Shown one piece after another: positions 27,110 to 37,136 of a DNA stretch of 64,000 nucleotides. The stretch spans positions 1 to 64,000 of the forward strand of contig CAZRML010000007.1 in assembly GCA_964601205.1 (NCBI GenBank), in the 5' to 3' direction. Positions within the stretch are counted from its first letter, which is position 1. Each line of letters opens with the position of its first letter. A program made the translations under genes and the position numbers. The notes below the pieces were generated by a model. The model did no database searches and was not told the DNA's origin. It saw only the letters and a program-made list of their open reading frames with translations. Source of the stretch: JAQVEM01 sp964601205 (GTDB taxonomy: Bacteria > Actinomycetota > Humimicrobiia > Humimicrobiales > Humimicrobiaceae).

Positions 27110-29878
27110 TTGACTAAAAATAAAGGCAAAAAAATAATTCTAATAGACGGGAACAATATAGCCTACAGGGCATTTTATGCTATTCCTGATACTATCTCTA
27201 CATCATCGGGAGTCACAACCAATGCTGTTCTGGGGTTTACCAGTATGCTTTTAAAACTTATAGAAGAGCTGGAGCCTGATAGCATAGTCTGTACTTTTGA
27301 TAGTAAAGCTCCGACTTTCAGGCATAAAATGTTTGACCGGTATAAAATACAGAGGAAGAAGATGCCTGACGAGCTCGGCAACCAGCTTCCCCTGATAAAA
27401 GAAGTTCTTAATGCTTTTAATATTATCTGCCTGGAAAAGGAAGGATATGAAGCTGATGACATACTTGCCGGTATTGTAGAAAAAATTAAAAATGAATTTA
27501 AACAGGTAATCATAGTCACCGGTGATAAAGATATATTGCAGCTTGTTTCCGATAAGGTAAAAGTTATGTCTATAAAAAAAGGAGTTACAGATATTGTATT
27601 ATTTGACAGCCGGGGGGTTGAGGATAAGTTTGGAGTTAAGCCAGAGAACATGAAAGATTTACTGGCTCTTATGGGAGATAGCTCGGATAATATACCGGGA
27701 GTAGCCGGAATAGGTCCCAGGACGGCAAGATCGCTGATATCAGAGTACGGAAACCTGGAAAGAATTTATAAAAATATAGATAATCTGAATAGCGATCATT
27801 TGAAAAAAGTGCTGCTGGAAAATAAGAGCGTTGCTGAATTGAGCAGGGAGCTTGCCACACTAAAAATGGTCAATGATATAAATACGAAAGATATAATAGA
27901 CAATAGTTTTAAAAATATTGATATTGGGAGGATAAAACAATTATTTTTTAGCCTGGAGTTTAGGAATCTTGAAAAGAAGCTTTACAGCCTGAAAGATAAA
28001 ATTAATTTTATTGAAGAGGAAAAAACGTTATCAGAAGGGATAGATGTAAGAATAAGGTTAAGAAAAATGGCCTCCGAATCAGATGCAGAGAGATTAAAGG
28101 AGGATATAAGCATAGATAATAAATTATATATTGCTGAATATACTCATGATAATAAGTTTTCCGGGATTCTCCTGTATAGCGGCAGCGGGGATGTTTTTTT
28201 TATTGGAGAAAATTCTCTGGCGGTAAAAGATGTAGGAGATAATATAAAAGAAATACTTGAATGTGAGAAAAATAAGATATCAGGCTTCGACCTTAAAAAA
28301 ATATATAAGATATTAAGGAAGAATGGTATTGTTCTGGGGGGCGAATTTATTGATTATAAGATATTGTATTTGATTTTAAATCCAAATAAAACAAATGCCA
28401 GTCTGGATGAAATAATTTATGAACTTCTTAACATTGGTATTAAAAGTAATGGGATATCAATAGAAATTACCGGAGACAGTAAACAGGGGGGAAGCAGCAG
28501 CCTTAAAGATAATGTAAATAAAAAGCAGCTGGAACTTGATTTCTACGAAAAAAACGGGGAGACAGAACAGGATAGATTTGAGCTGGATGTGCTGCTCGGG
28601 GAATTAAGTATATATAAGAGGATTGAGAATGAATTGCTTGAGAGAGTAAAAAAGGAAGGAGAAGAAAAACTATACCGGAATATTGAGGGACCATTGATAA
28701 AAGTACTGGCAGAAATGGAATATACCGGGGTTAATATAGATAGAGAGTATCTGAATGTTCTGATTAAAGAATATGATAGCAACATAAAGAAACTCAAAAC
28801 AGAAATTTATAAGTTATGCAATGAAGAATTTAACTTAAATTCTTCCCAGCAATTATCCAGGGTACTTTATGAGAAGCTTGGACTTCCTGCTGTAAAGAAA
28901 ACCAAAACCGGACTCTCTACTGATGCGGAAACCCTGAGGTCTATTTACGACAGTTCCCCTGTGATTGAGAAAATACTTGACTACAGGGAAAAGACCAAGC
29001 TTAAAAATACTTATATTGATGTCCTGCCCGGTCTCATTGACTCCGGGGATTTAAGAATTCATACCACCTATAACCAGCTGGGAACATCTACCGGGAGAAT
29101 AAGCAGCAGTGAACCCAACCTTCAAAATATTCCGGTAAGAACAGCATACGGGAAACAGATAAGAAAAGCTTTTATTCCGGGCGAAGGATATGATTTAATA
29201 ATGTCTTCAGATTATTCACAGATTGAATTGAGAATTCTGGCCCATCTATCAGAAGACAAAAATCTAATGGATACGTTTAAGAGGGATGAAGATATACATA
29301 CAAGAACAGCTTCAGAAATTTTTGAGGTGGAATATGACAGGGTTGATGAATCCCTGAGAAGAAAGGCTAAAACTATAAATTTTGGAATAATATATGGAAT
29401 GACCGAATACGGTCTGGCAGGCAGGCTTTCTATATCTGAGGATGAAGCCAGGGAATATATAAAAAGATACTTTGAAAAATACTCGGGTGTAAAAAGATAT
29501 CTGAAATTTTTGATAGATGAAGCATATAAAAAGGGGTATTCCACTACAATTTTCGGCAGGAAAAGGTATTTAAGGGAATTAGGAAGCAGTAACAATAAAA
29601 TAAGGAATCTGGGGGAAAGGTTTGCGGTAAATACTCCCATACAGGGGAGTGCTGCAGATATAATGAAACTCTCCACCACAGTACTTTTTGACAGGTTAAA
29701 ATCGGAGAAGATAGACAGTAATATTATTCTTCATGTTCATGATGAACTGGTGCTGGAGTTAAAAGAAACAGACATGGAGGTGATAAAGAATATAGTGATA
29801 GAATCAATGGAAAATTGTATAAAATTAAAAGTGAAACTAAAAGTTGACATAGAAACCGGGAGGAACTGGTATATTTAA
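27110..29878 (+). CDS. polA: DNA polymerase I
   Basis: 922 residues with three domains. The 5'-3' flap exonuclease is at about 1-290, with acidic residues in LIDGNNIAYRAFY, TGDKDILQLV and LMGDSSDNIPGV. A 3'-5' exonuclease-like domain lies at about 310-510. The family A polymerase is at about 530-922, with SSDYSQIELRILAHLS, RRKAKTINFGIIYGM and HVHDELVLE. The middle domain lacks the expected D-x-E motif (it reads YIAEYTHD), so proofreading is probably absent, as in many Gram-positive enzymes. It processes Okazaki fragments and fills repair gaps. The start is a TTG without a strong ribosome site. It heads the polA-S1-coaE-uvrBAC block. Confidence 0.95.
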   Translation: MTKNKGKKIILIDGNNIAYRAFYAIPDTISTSSGVTTNAVLGFTSMLLKLIEELEPDSIVCTFDSKAPTFRHKMFDRYKIQRKKMPDELGNQLPLIKEVLNAFNIICLEKEGYEADDILAGIVEKIKNEFKQVIIVTGDKDILQLVSDKVKVMSIKKGVTDIVLFDSRGVEDKFGVKPENMKDLLALMGDSSDNIPGVAGIGPRTARSLISEYGNLERIYKNIDNLNSDHLKKVLLENKSVAELSRELATLKMVNDINTKDIIDNSFKNIDIGRIKQLFFSLEFRNLEKKLYSLKDKINFIEEEKTLSEGIDVRIRLRKMASESDAERLKEDISIDNKLYIAEYTHDNKFSGILLYSGSGDVFFIGENSLAVKDVGDNIKEILECEKNKISGFDLKKIYKILRKNGIVLGGEFIDYKILYLILNPNKTNASLDEIIYELLNIGIKSNGISIEITGDSKQGGSSSLKDNVNKKQLELDFYEKNGETEQDRFELDVLLGELSIYKRIENELLERVKKEGEEKLYRNIEGPLIKVLAEMEYTGVNIDREYLNVLIKEYDSNIKKLKTEIYKLCNEEFNLNSSQQLSRVLYEKLGLPAVKKTKTGLSTDAETLRSIYDSSPVIEKILDYREKTKLKNTYIDVLPGLIDSGDLRIHTTYNQLGTSTGRISSSEPNLQNIPVRTAYGKQIRKAFIPGEGYDLIMSSDYSQIELRILAHLSEDKNLMDTFKRDEDIHTRTASEIFEVEYDRVDESLRRKAKTINFGIIYGMTEYGLAGRLSISEDEAREYIKRYFEKYSGVKRYLKFLIDEAYKKGYSTTIFGRKRYLRELGSSNNKIRNLGERFAVNTPIQGSAADIMKLSTTVLFDRLKSEKIDSNIILHVHDELVLELKETDMEVIKNIVIESMENCIKLKVKLKVDIETGRNWYI

Positions 29879-29961
29879 AAAAATAACTTATAATATTGAT
29901 TATTCTTTTTTTGCATGTTATCCTTTTCAAATATTAAAAAAGGAGATTGATTTATTAAAAA

Positions 29962-31320
29962 ATGACTGAAAAAAACTATTACAAAAAGCTAACAAATGAA
30001 AATTACATGATAGAGGATGAGCAGGGCAGGATGGTGCCTAATTATGACCTTACCATGATTAATTTGAATGATGGGGACCTGATAAAGGGCAGGGTAGTGA
30101 AAATTGACAAGGACGAGGTTCTGGTAGATGTAGGTTTTAAATCGGAGGGGGTTATTCCCCTGAATGAGCTCTCGATAAGAAATGGCGTAAAACCGGGGGA
30201 TTTATTAAAGGTGGATGACGAGATAGAAATAATGGTTCTTCAGAAAGAGGACCAGGATGGAAGATTGATACTGTCAAAAAAGAGAGCTGAAGTCGAGCAG
30301 AATTTTGATAGAGTGGAAAAAATATATGAGAGCGGAGATACTGTCGAGGGTGAAATTATAGAATGTGTAAAGGGCGGATTGATTGTAGATATAGGATTAA
30401 GAGGATTTCTCCCGGCATCACTTATAGATGTGAGAAAAACCAGGGACCTGCAGTCTTATATTGGAGAAAAGTGTGTGTGTAAAATTATTGAAGTAGATAG
30501 AAATAGAAATAACGTTGTCCTGTCCCGAAAGGTAATCATAGAGGATGAGAGGAAGGAACAGAGAAAGGAAATACTTGATAAAATGGAAGTTGGCCAGGTG
30601 AGAAAGGGAGTAATAACAAGTATCGCAGATTTCGGGGCATTTGTTGATGTAGACGGCATTGATGGCCTGGTTCATATTTCAGAACTATCATGGAATCATG
30701 TAAAGCATCCTTCGGAAGTAGTCGTGGCTAACCAGGAAGTAGATGTGGAAATACTTGACATTGATTATGAAAAGCAGAGGTTATCTCTGGGTTTGAAGCA
30801 GACGCAGAAAGACCCATGGCTGGAGAAAGTAAAAAAATATTCAGTCAGGGAGATAGTGAAGGGGAAAGTTACCAGGATTGTAAAATTTGGGTTGTTTGTC
30901 CAGATTGACGATGACCTGGAAGGTCTGGTGCACATATCTGAATTAAGCACCGGTACGGTAAAGCGACCGAGTGATGTTGCAAAAATTGGTGATGAGCTTA
31001 CAGTTAGAATTATTGATATAAATATGGATAAGAGAAGGATGGCCTTTAGTGTAAAACAGGTAGAAAACCCGGTTGAAGACAGGAAAGAAAAAGAAGTGGA
31101 AGATACCGTCGGAAAAGAAACCGGTGCTAAAAAAGAAACCGTGAGGGAAGGTACGGAAGAAAAGGAGAAAAAAGAAAGTACCGGGACCAAAAATATATCC
31201 GAAGAAGAAAAAGAGCAAAAAGAACAAAAGGCAGAAGTTGATGAAAAAGAGTCAACCAAAAAGAAGCAGATAAAAGAAATATTAAAAGAAATGAAGGATG
31301 AGGCCAATATAGAGCAGTAG
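29962..31320 (+). CDS. rpsA: S1 RNA-binding domain protein (ribosomal protein S1-like)
   Basis: 452 residues with four S1 repeats at about 30-95, 115-180, 200-270 and 290-355. Each has the pattern G-x-V-x-x-I...F-V-x-(V/I)...G-L-V/I-H-x-S/P-E. The last two (GLVHISELSW and GLVHISELST) are closest to consensus and the first two are more divergent. The C-terminal 90 residues are a Lys/Glu-rich low-complexity tail. Four-repeat forms occur in Gram-positive and actinobacterial S1, where the protein helps the 30S subunit bind mRNA. The order polA-rpsA-coaE matches Actinobacteria. AGGAG lies about 16 bases before the ATG, further than usual. Confidence 0.85.
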   Translation: MTEKNYYKKLTNENYMIEDEQGRMVPNYDLTMINLNDGDLIKGRVVKIDKDEVLVDVGFKSEGVIPLNELSIRNGVKPGDLLKVDDEIEIMVLQKEDQDGRLILSKKRAEVEQNFDRVEKIYESGDTVEGEIIECVKGGLIVDIGLRGFLPASLIDVRKTRDLQSYIGEKCVCKIIEVDRNRNNVVLSRKVIIEDERKEQRKEILDKMEVGQVRKGVITSIADFGAFVDVDGIDGLVHISELSWNHVKHPSEVVVANQEVDVEILDIDYEKQRLSLGLKQTQKDPWLEKVKKYSVREIVKGKVTRIVKFGLFVQIDDDLEGLVHISELSTGTVKRPSDVAKIGDELTVRIIDINMDKRRMAFSVKQVENPVEDRKEKEVEDTVGKETGAKKETVREGTEEKEKKESTGTKNISEEEKEQKEQKAEVDEKESTKKKQIKEILKEMKDEANIEQ

Positions 31321-31539
31321 ACCAGAAAGAAGGCGGCCGGGTAGCGGCAGGCACGGGTTTATTTTAATAATAATGCTATATAAAATGTATTTGTCGGGTG
31401 ACAATTTTTAGACATTTTTTTAGCAAATATATCAGGACCACCAAAACACTACAAAAATACTTCAGAAAGAAATCTTTATTATTGATATAGTATCAGTAAT
31501 GATAATATATTATTAATAATAATTGATTTGCTATAACAT

Positions 31540-31568
31540 TTAGTTATAAGTTCAATTATTCTGATAAT
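31540..31568 (+). promoter_or_regulatory. Possible promoter giving a near-leaderless coaE transcript
   Basis: TTAGTT (31540-31545), a 17-base spacer and GATAAT (31563-31568) end 11 bases before the ATG at 31580. The expected transcript start would be only a few bases upstream of that codon. The elements are moderate matches. The 259-base gap before coaE shows no strong terminator. Confidence 0.4.
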
Positions 31569-31579
31569 GATCTAACACT

Positions 31580-32179
31580 ATGAGGTCAGGAGGAAATATA
31601 AAAGTACTGGGAGTTACAGGGAAGGTCGCTTCAGGCAAGAGCACGGTAGCGGGGTATATAGGAAAGTTAAAGAAAGCGGCGCTTGTTGTTGATGTGGATA
31701 AAGTGGCGAAGAGCATTTATTCAAAGAACTCCGGAATTCTAAAAAGGCTGAAGGAGGTTTTTGGAGAAGAAGTTTTTGACGATAAAGGGAACCTGGTTTT
31801 CAAAGCTCTCGCCGGGAGAGTTTTTTCAAGCAAAAAAGAACTGACCAAATTAAATAATTTAATGTTCCCGCTTATTAGAAGTGAAATTGAAAATATCCTG
31901 AATAAAAATCATAAAGCGGAATATATTATAATAGATGCGGCGATCTTATTTGATTGCAGGCTGAATGAATTTTGTGATTATATTATTCTGGTCAATAACC
32001 CTGTGGAAAGGAGGAAGCAGTTTCTGCAGGATAATGGTTATTCGGACAGTGAGATAAAATTAAGGATAGAAGGTCAGCATATAAATATAAATAAAAACGA
32101 AGTGGATTTTATTATTGATAATTCTGGTTCAAGGGAAAGTTTACTGAAAAAAGTTCAGGAAAAGTTTAAAGATATATAA
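31580..32179 (+). CDS. coaE: Dephospho-CoA kinase
   Basis: 199 residues, the usual size. The P-loop GVTGKVASGKSTV is near the N-terminus, DVDKVAKSIY provides the acidic substrate-binding segment, and DAAILFDCRLNEFCDYIILV follows the lid. It phosphorylates dephospho-CoA to complete coenzyme A synthesis. The ATG at 31580 has no upstream ribosome site. Inside the frame, AGGAGG at 31588-31593 sits four bases before an ATA codon (31598), which is where the family's usual start (M-x-K-V-x-G-x-T-G) would fall. The true start is therefore uncertain. It lies in the conserved rpsA-coaE-uvrB order. Confidence 0.92.
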   Translation: MRSGGNIKVLGVTGKVASGKSTVAGYIGKLKKAALVVDVDKVAKSIYSKNSGILKRLKEVFGEEVFDDKGNLVFKALAGRVFSSKKELTKLNNLMFPLIRSEIENILNKNHKAEYIIIDAAILFDCRLNEFCDYIILVNNPVERRKQFLQDNGYSDSEIKLRIEGQHININKNEVDFIIDNSGSRESLLKKVQEKFKDI

Positions 32180-32250
32180 TGCCGGGCAGAAAGCTGGACG
32201 ACACACTTAGCGATATTATTTCTGAAATTATATTAGATTAATTTAAAAAA

Positions 32251-34281
32251 ATGGCTGGTTCAAAATTTAAGATTGTATCCAATTATTCCCCCCGGGGAGA
32301 TCAGGGTAAAGCCGTAGACAGGCTGACAGAAGGGATTGAAAAAGGTTTTAAATTCCAGTGCCTTTTAGGGGTTACTGGCTCGGGAAAAACTTATACAATG
32401 GCAAATGTGATACAGAATGTTCAGCTCCCCACACTGGTGATTGCACCCAATAAGACGCTTGCGGCCCAGTTAAGTAATGAGTTTAAAGGATTTTTCCCCA
32501 ATAATGCAGTTGAATATTTTGTAAGTTATTATGATTACTATCAGCCCGAGGCATATTTACCGGGAAAGGACCTGTATATAGAAAAAGATACTTCTATAAA
32601 CGAGGAGATAGAAAAGTTGAGGCTTTCCACCACAAATTCTCTTTATATAAGGAATGATGTTATAGTGGTGGCAAGTGTTTCATGTATATACGGACTGGGT
32701 TCACCTTCCGAGTATGGCAGGCAGAGAATTATTTTAAAAAAAGGGGAAGAATTCCCGAGAGAAGAGCTGATAGATAAGCTTGTCAATATCCGGTATGAAA
32801 GGAATGATTACGATTTTGTTAATGGTAAATTCAGGGCCAGGGGTGATACTATTGAAGTATTTCCTGCATACCAGGACAGGGCTATAAGGATTCAGCTTTT
32901 TGGTAATGAGGTTGAAAGAATTATTGAATTTGACCCGCTATCAGGCGAGGTTTACAGTGAGGAAGAAATATGCATAATATCACCAGCAACACATTTTCTG
33001 GCCACTGCGGAGTGGGTTGAAAGGGCTCTTGGAACTATTGAACAGGAGCTCAATGAGAGAGTAAAGTATTTCAAGCAGCAAAATAAATTACTGGAAGCCC
33101 AGAGGCTGGAGTCCAGGACCAGGTATGACATGGAAATGATTGCAGAGCTCGGGTTTTGCAGCGGAATAGAAAATTATTCCAGGCATATACTTGGAAAAGC
33201 AGCCGGAGAACCGCCCGGCACGCTTCTGGATTTTTTCCCGGATGATTTTATGGTTATTATAGATGAATCGCATATTGCTCTTCCCCAGATAAGAGGAATG
33301 TATGAAGGGGACAGGTCAAGAAAACAAACTCTGGTAGATTATGGATTCAGGCTTCCATCCGCGCTGGATAACAGGCCATTAAAGTTTGATGAATTTGAAC
33401 AAAAAATTAAAACAGCAGTTTTTACATCTGCTACGCCGGGCTCTTATGAAAGAACAGTTAGCGGACAGGTAGTGGAACAAATAATAAGGCCCACCGGGCT
33501 GGTTGACCCGGAAGTTTTTGTAAGAAAAACCACCGGGCAGATAGATGACCTTATTTATGAGATAAAGAAAGTTGTAGAAAGAGGAGAAAGGGTCCTTGTT
33601 ACCACTCTCACCAAAAAAATGGCAGAAGATTTGACCGATTATATTGCTGCAAGAAAGATAAAGGCGAGATATCTTCACTCAACTATTGATACTCTTGAAA
33701 GGGTAGAAATATTAAGAGGGCTCAGAACAGGAGAATTTGATGTACTTGTGGGAATAAATTTACTGAGGGAGGGGCTGGACCTTCCAGAGGTTTCTCTGGT
33801 TGCAGTACTTGATGCAGATAAAGAAGGATTTTTAAGGTCTGAAATATCATTGATACAGACCATCGGGAGGGCAGCAAGGAATGTAAATGGAAAGGTTATA
33901 ATGTATGCGGATAATATAACCAATTCTATAAGAAATGCGCTGGAAGAGACCAACAGGAGAAGGGAAATTCAGATTAAATATAATACCGAGCATGGCATTA
34001 CTCCAAAAACTATAAATAAGGCTATCTCTGATATATTATATAATAAAGGGATCAGAACAGTAAAAAAGACAAAGCCTGGATTTAAAGTAAGTGAAAAAAA
34101 GAAGAAGTTTAGTGAAAATAAATTGTTGAGGATGAATCCTACTGAAATCGCTGTTATAATAAGCGGCCTGGAAGAAGAAATGCATATTTATGCAAGAGAA
34201 CTGAATTTTGAGAAAGCTGCCGTTATAAGAGATGAAATAAAGAGAATAAATAAAATAACAGGAATAAAAATAAGAAGATAA
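32251..34281 (+). CDS. uvrB: Excinuclease ABC subunit B
   Basis: 676 residues, full length. Helicase motif I is GVTGSGKTYTMA and the beta-hairpin region with YFVSYYDYYQPEAYLP is intact. DEXX-type IDESHIALPQIRGMYEGDRSRK, LREGLDLPEV and QTIGRAARN (motifs V and VI) are present. A C-terminal UVR motif around EEEMHIYARELNFEKAAVIRDEI contacts UvrC. UvrB receives damaged DNA from UvrA, verifies the lesion and recruits UvrC. It begins 71 bases after coaE and runs straight into uvrA with a 5-base gap. Confidence 0.97.
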   Translation: MAGSKFKIVSNYSPRGDQGKAVDRLTEGIEKGFKFQCLLGVTGSGKTYTMANVIQNVQLPTLVIAPNKTLAAQLSNEFKGFFPNNAVEYFVSYYDYYQPEAYLPGKDLYIEKDTSINEEIEKLRLSTTNSLYIRNDVIVVASVSCIYGLGSPSEYGRQRIILKKGEEFPREELIDKLVNIRYERNDYDFVNGKFRARGDTIEVFPAYQDRAIRIQLFGNEVERIIEFDPLSGEVYSEEEICIISPATHFLATAEWVERALGTIEQELNERVKYFKQQNKLLEAQRLESRTRYDMEMIAELGFCSGIENYSRHILGKAAGEPPGTLLDFFPDDFMVIIDESHIALPQIRGMYEGDRSRKQTLVDYGFRLPSALDNRPLKFDEFEQKIKTAVFTSATPGSYERTVSGQVVEQIIRPTGLVDPEVFVRKTTGQIDDLIYEIKKVVERGERVLVTTLTKKMAEDLTDYIAARKIKARYLHSTIDTLERVEILRGLRTGEFDVLVGINLLREGLDLPEVSLVAVLDADKEGFLRSEISLIQTIGRAARNVNGKVIMYADNITNSIRNALEETNRRREIQIKYNTEHGITPKTINKAISDILYNKGIRTVKKTKPGFKVSEKKKKFSENKLLRMNPTEIAVIISGLEEEMHIYARELNFEKAAVIRDEIKRINKITGIKIRR

Positions 34282-34286
34282 ACAGG

Positions 34287-37136
34287 ATGAAAGAAGAAAT
34301 AATTATAAAAGGTGCCAGAGAGCACAACTTAAAAAATATAAATTTAAGGATTCCAAGAAATAAATTTATTGTTTTTACCGGTGTCAGCGGGTCGGGGAAA
34401 TCCTCTCTGGCATTTGATACCATTTATGCCGAGGGCCAGAGGAGATATGTTGAATCCCTGTCCTCTTACGCGAGACAATTTCTGGGACAGATGGAAAAGC
34501 CGGATGTTGACCTGATAGAGGGACTGTCACCTGCGGTGTCCATAAATCAGAAAGGGGTTTCCAAAAATCCAAGGTCTACAGTAGGAACTATTACCGAGAT
34601 ATATGATTATCTGAGGGTTCTTTATGCAAGAATCGGGATCCCTTATTGTCCGGTATGTGGAAAACGTATAACCAGACAGACTGTAGACCAGATAGTTGAC
34701 AGGATAATGGAATTGCCTCCGGGAACAAAATTTCAGGTTCTCTCACCAATTATAAGGGGAAGGAAAGGTGAATATACAAAAACTTTTGAGAATATAAAAA
34801 ATAATGGTTATGTGAGGGTAAGAATAGATGGCGAAGTTTATGAGCTGGACAATGATTTTGATTTTAATCTGGATAGAAATCAGAAACATGATATAGAAAT
34901 TATTATAGATAGATTGGAGATGAAGCCGGAGATAAGGAAAAGACTTTCAGAAGACATTGAAATATCGGTTAAGGAAAGCAGCGGTATTGCATATATACAA
35001 TTGATGGAATCAGGGGAAATAATCAAATTTTCAGAGAATTTTTCCTGTGTAGAATGCGGTATAGATTTTGAGGAGATTACCCCCAGAATGTTCTCTTTTA
35101 ACAGCCCCTACGGTGCCTGTAAGGAGTGCGGCGGTCTGGGTATCAGCAAGGACATAGACCCTGACCTGATTGTTGAGCACCCCGGGCTGAGCATAATTGA
35201 TGGTGCAATTCCTATATTTAATATGGGTTACTCAAATTATTACTCAAAGTTGATGGAAAGTCTTGCCCGTGAATATGGCTTTGATTTAAACACTCCTTTT
35301 AAAGACCTCGACCGGTCTGTAAAAAAAGTGATTTTGTATGGAACTGATGGAAGAAGAATAAAAATCAGTTATATAAATCACAGAGGTAAGCCAAGACAGT
35401 ATTATTTAAAGTTTGAAGGTCTGGTCAATAATTTGAGCAGGAGGTATCTGGAGACCGAATCTGAGAGTCAGAGATTAAAAATAGAGAAAATGATAAGCAG
35501 CAGGCCATGTAAAGCGTGCAATGGAAAGAGGCTGAGGCCTGAAAGTCTGTCAGTAAAGATTAATTCATTATCAATAGCAGATTTTTGTGAAAAAACAATT
35601 GAGGAAGAAATAAAATGGCTGAAATCGCTTAAACTAACCGAAAGGGAGAAATTAATCGGGGAGAGATTAATAAAGGAGATTATTGAGAGATTAAATTTTT
35701 TAAAGGATGTAGGGCTTGGTTATCTGACCCTGGATAGGAAATCCAGCACTCTGTCGGGCGGGGAGTCTCAGAGGATAAGGCTTGCCACTCAGATAGGCTC
35801 GGGGCTTGTTGGGGTTTTATATATACTTGATGAGCCAAGTATAGGGCTCCATCAGAGGGATAATAAAAAGTTAATAGATGCCTTAAAACGTCTCAGGGAT
35901 CTGGGCAATACCATAATAGTGATAGAGCATGATGAGGAAACTATAAGAAGTTCTGATTTTATAGTGGATATTGGTCCGGGAGCAGGGATACACGGCGGTG
36001 GAATCGTTTTCAGCGGTGGTCTTGAAGGAATACTAAACTGCAGTGATTCAATTACAGGTGAATACCTGAGCGGTAAAAAATCTATACCTGTTCCGAAAGA
36101 GAGAAGAAAAGGAAATGGAAAATATATAGTTATTAAAGGAGCGAGGGAGCATAATTTAAAAAATATAGATGTCAGGATTGATCTCGGCAAACTTATAGCA
36201 GTAACGGGGGTTTCCGGGTCGGGTAAGAGTACGCTGGTAAATGAAATTTTATACCCGTCTATGTGTAATTTGCTCATGAAATCAAAGCACTATGCTGGAG
36301 AGCATGATGGAATTCTTAATTACGAAAATTTTGATAAGGTAATTGTAATTGACCAGTCACCCATAGGAAGAACACCGAGGTCCAATCCGGCTACTTATAC
36401 AGGTGTTTTTACCTATATAAGGGAGTTATTCTCAAAAACGCATGACGCCAGGATAAGGGGATATAAACCGGGAAGGTTTAGTTTTAATGTTAGGGGAGGT
36501 AGATGTGAATACTGTAATGGCGATGGTCTTATTAAAATAGAGATGCATTTCCTTCCGGATATTTATGTCCCCTGTGATGTTTGCAAGGGTAAGAGATTTA
36601 ACCGTGAGACTCTTGAGATAAAGTATAAAGGAAAAAATATTGACGATGTCCTGAATATGACTGTTGAGGAAGCAATGAATTTTTTCCAGAATATACCGGT
36701 AATAAGCAAAAAACTGAAGTTAATAAATGAAGTGGGTCTGGGTTATGTAAAACTCGGCCAGCCTTCAACCACCCTTTCAGGAGGTGAGGCCCAGAGAGTC
36801 AAACTTTCTACCGAGCTTTCAAAAAAAAGTACTGGCAGTACTTTATACCTTCTGGACGAGCCTACCACCGGTTTGCATTTTGATGATATAAAGAAGTTGA
36901 TTAAGGTGCTGGAGAGACTGGTGGATGCAGGCAACACGGTTCTGGTGATTGAGCACAACATGGAGGTAATAAAAACTGCGGATTATGTTATAGATCTCGG
37001 ACCCGAGGGCGGCGATAAGGGCGGGAGAATCATTTCCTGTGGCACGCCCGAGGAAGTGGCGGAGAATGAAAATTCGTATACGGGTAGATTTATAAAGATG
37101 TATTTAAACAGTAAGATGGTAAGTGAAGCTGTATGA
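34287..37136 (+). CDS. uvrA: Excinuclease ABC subunit A
   Basis: 949 residues, the normal length for a two-module ABC ATPase of UvrA type. The first module has Walker A GVSGSGKSSL and signature TLSGGESQRI. The second has GVSGSGKSTL and TLSGGEAQRV. Zinc-binding pairs CPVCGK, CVECG...CKECGG and CEYCNGDG...CDVCKGKR are intact, as is the insertion domain. It is the damage scanner of nucleotide excision repair. Its TGA overlaps the ATG of uvrC, so the two are translationally coupled. Confidence 0.98.
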   Translation: MKEEIIIKGAREHNLKNINLRIPRNKFIVFTGVSGSGKSSLAFDTIYAEGQRRYVESLSSYARQFLGQMEKPDVDLIEGLSPAVSINQKGVSKNPRSTVGTITEIYDYLRVLYARIGIPYCPVCGKRITRQTVDQIVDRIMELPPGTKFQVLSPIIRGRKGEYTKTFENIKNNGYVRVRIDGEVYELDNDFDFNLDRNQKHDIEIIIDRLEMKPEIRKRLSEDIEISVKESSGIAYIQLMESGEIIKFSENFSCVECGIDFEEITPRMFSFNSPYGACKECGGLGISKDIDPDLIVEHPGLSIIDGAIPIFNMGYSNYYSKLMESLAREYGFDLNTPFKDLDRSVKKVILYGTDGRRIKISYINHRGKPRQYYLKFEGLVNNLSRRYLETESESQRLKIEKMISSRPCKACNGKRLRPESLSVKINSLSIADFCEKTIEEEIKWLKSLKLTEREKLIGERLIKEIIERLNFLKDVGLGYLTLDRKSSTLSGGESQRIRLATQIGSGLVGVLYILDEPSIGLHQRDNKKLIDALKRLRDLGNTIIVIEHDEETIRSSDFIVDIGPGAGIHGGGIVFSGGLEGILNCSDSITGEYLSGKKSIPVPKERRKGNGKYIVIKGAREHNLKNIDVRIDLGKLIAVTGVSGSGKSTLVNEILYPSMCNLLMKSKHYAGEHDGILNYENFDKVIVIDQSPIGRTPRSNPATYTGVFTYIRELFSKTHDARIRGYKPGRFSFNVRGGRCEYCNGDGLIKIEMHFLPDIYVPCDVCKGKRFNRETLEIKYKGKNIDDVLNMTVEEAMNFFQNIPVISKKLKLINEVGLGYVKLGQPSTTLSGGEAQRVKLSTELSKKSTGSTLYLLDEPTTGLHFDDIKKLIKVLERLVDAGNTVLVIEHNMEVIKTADYVIDLGPEGGDKGGRIISCGTPEEVAENENSYTGRFIKMYLNSKMVSEAV

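Noticed and set aside
31321..31380. GC-rich stretch after the S1 gene as a terminator
   Set aside because: Only a four-base-pair stem can be formed and the following T-rich run is too far away.
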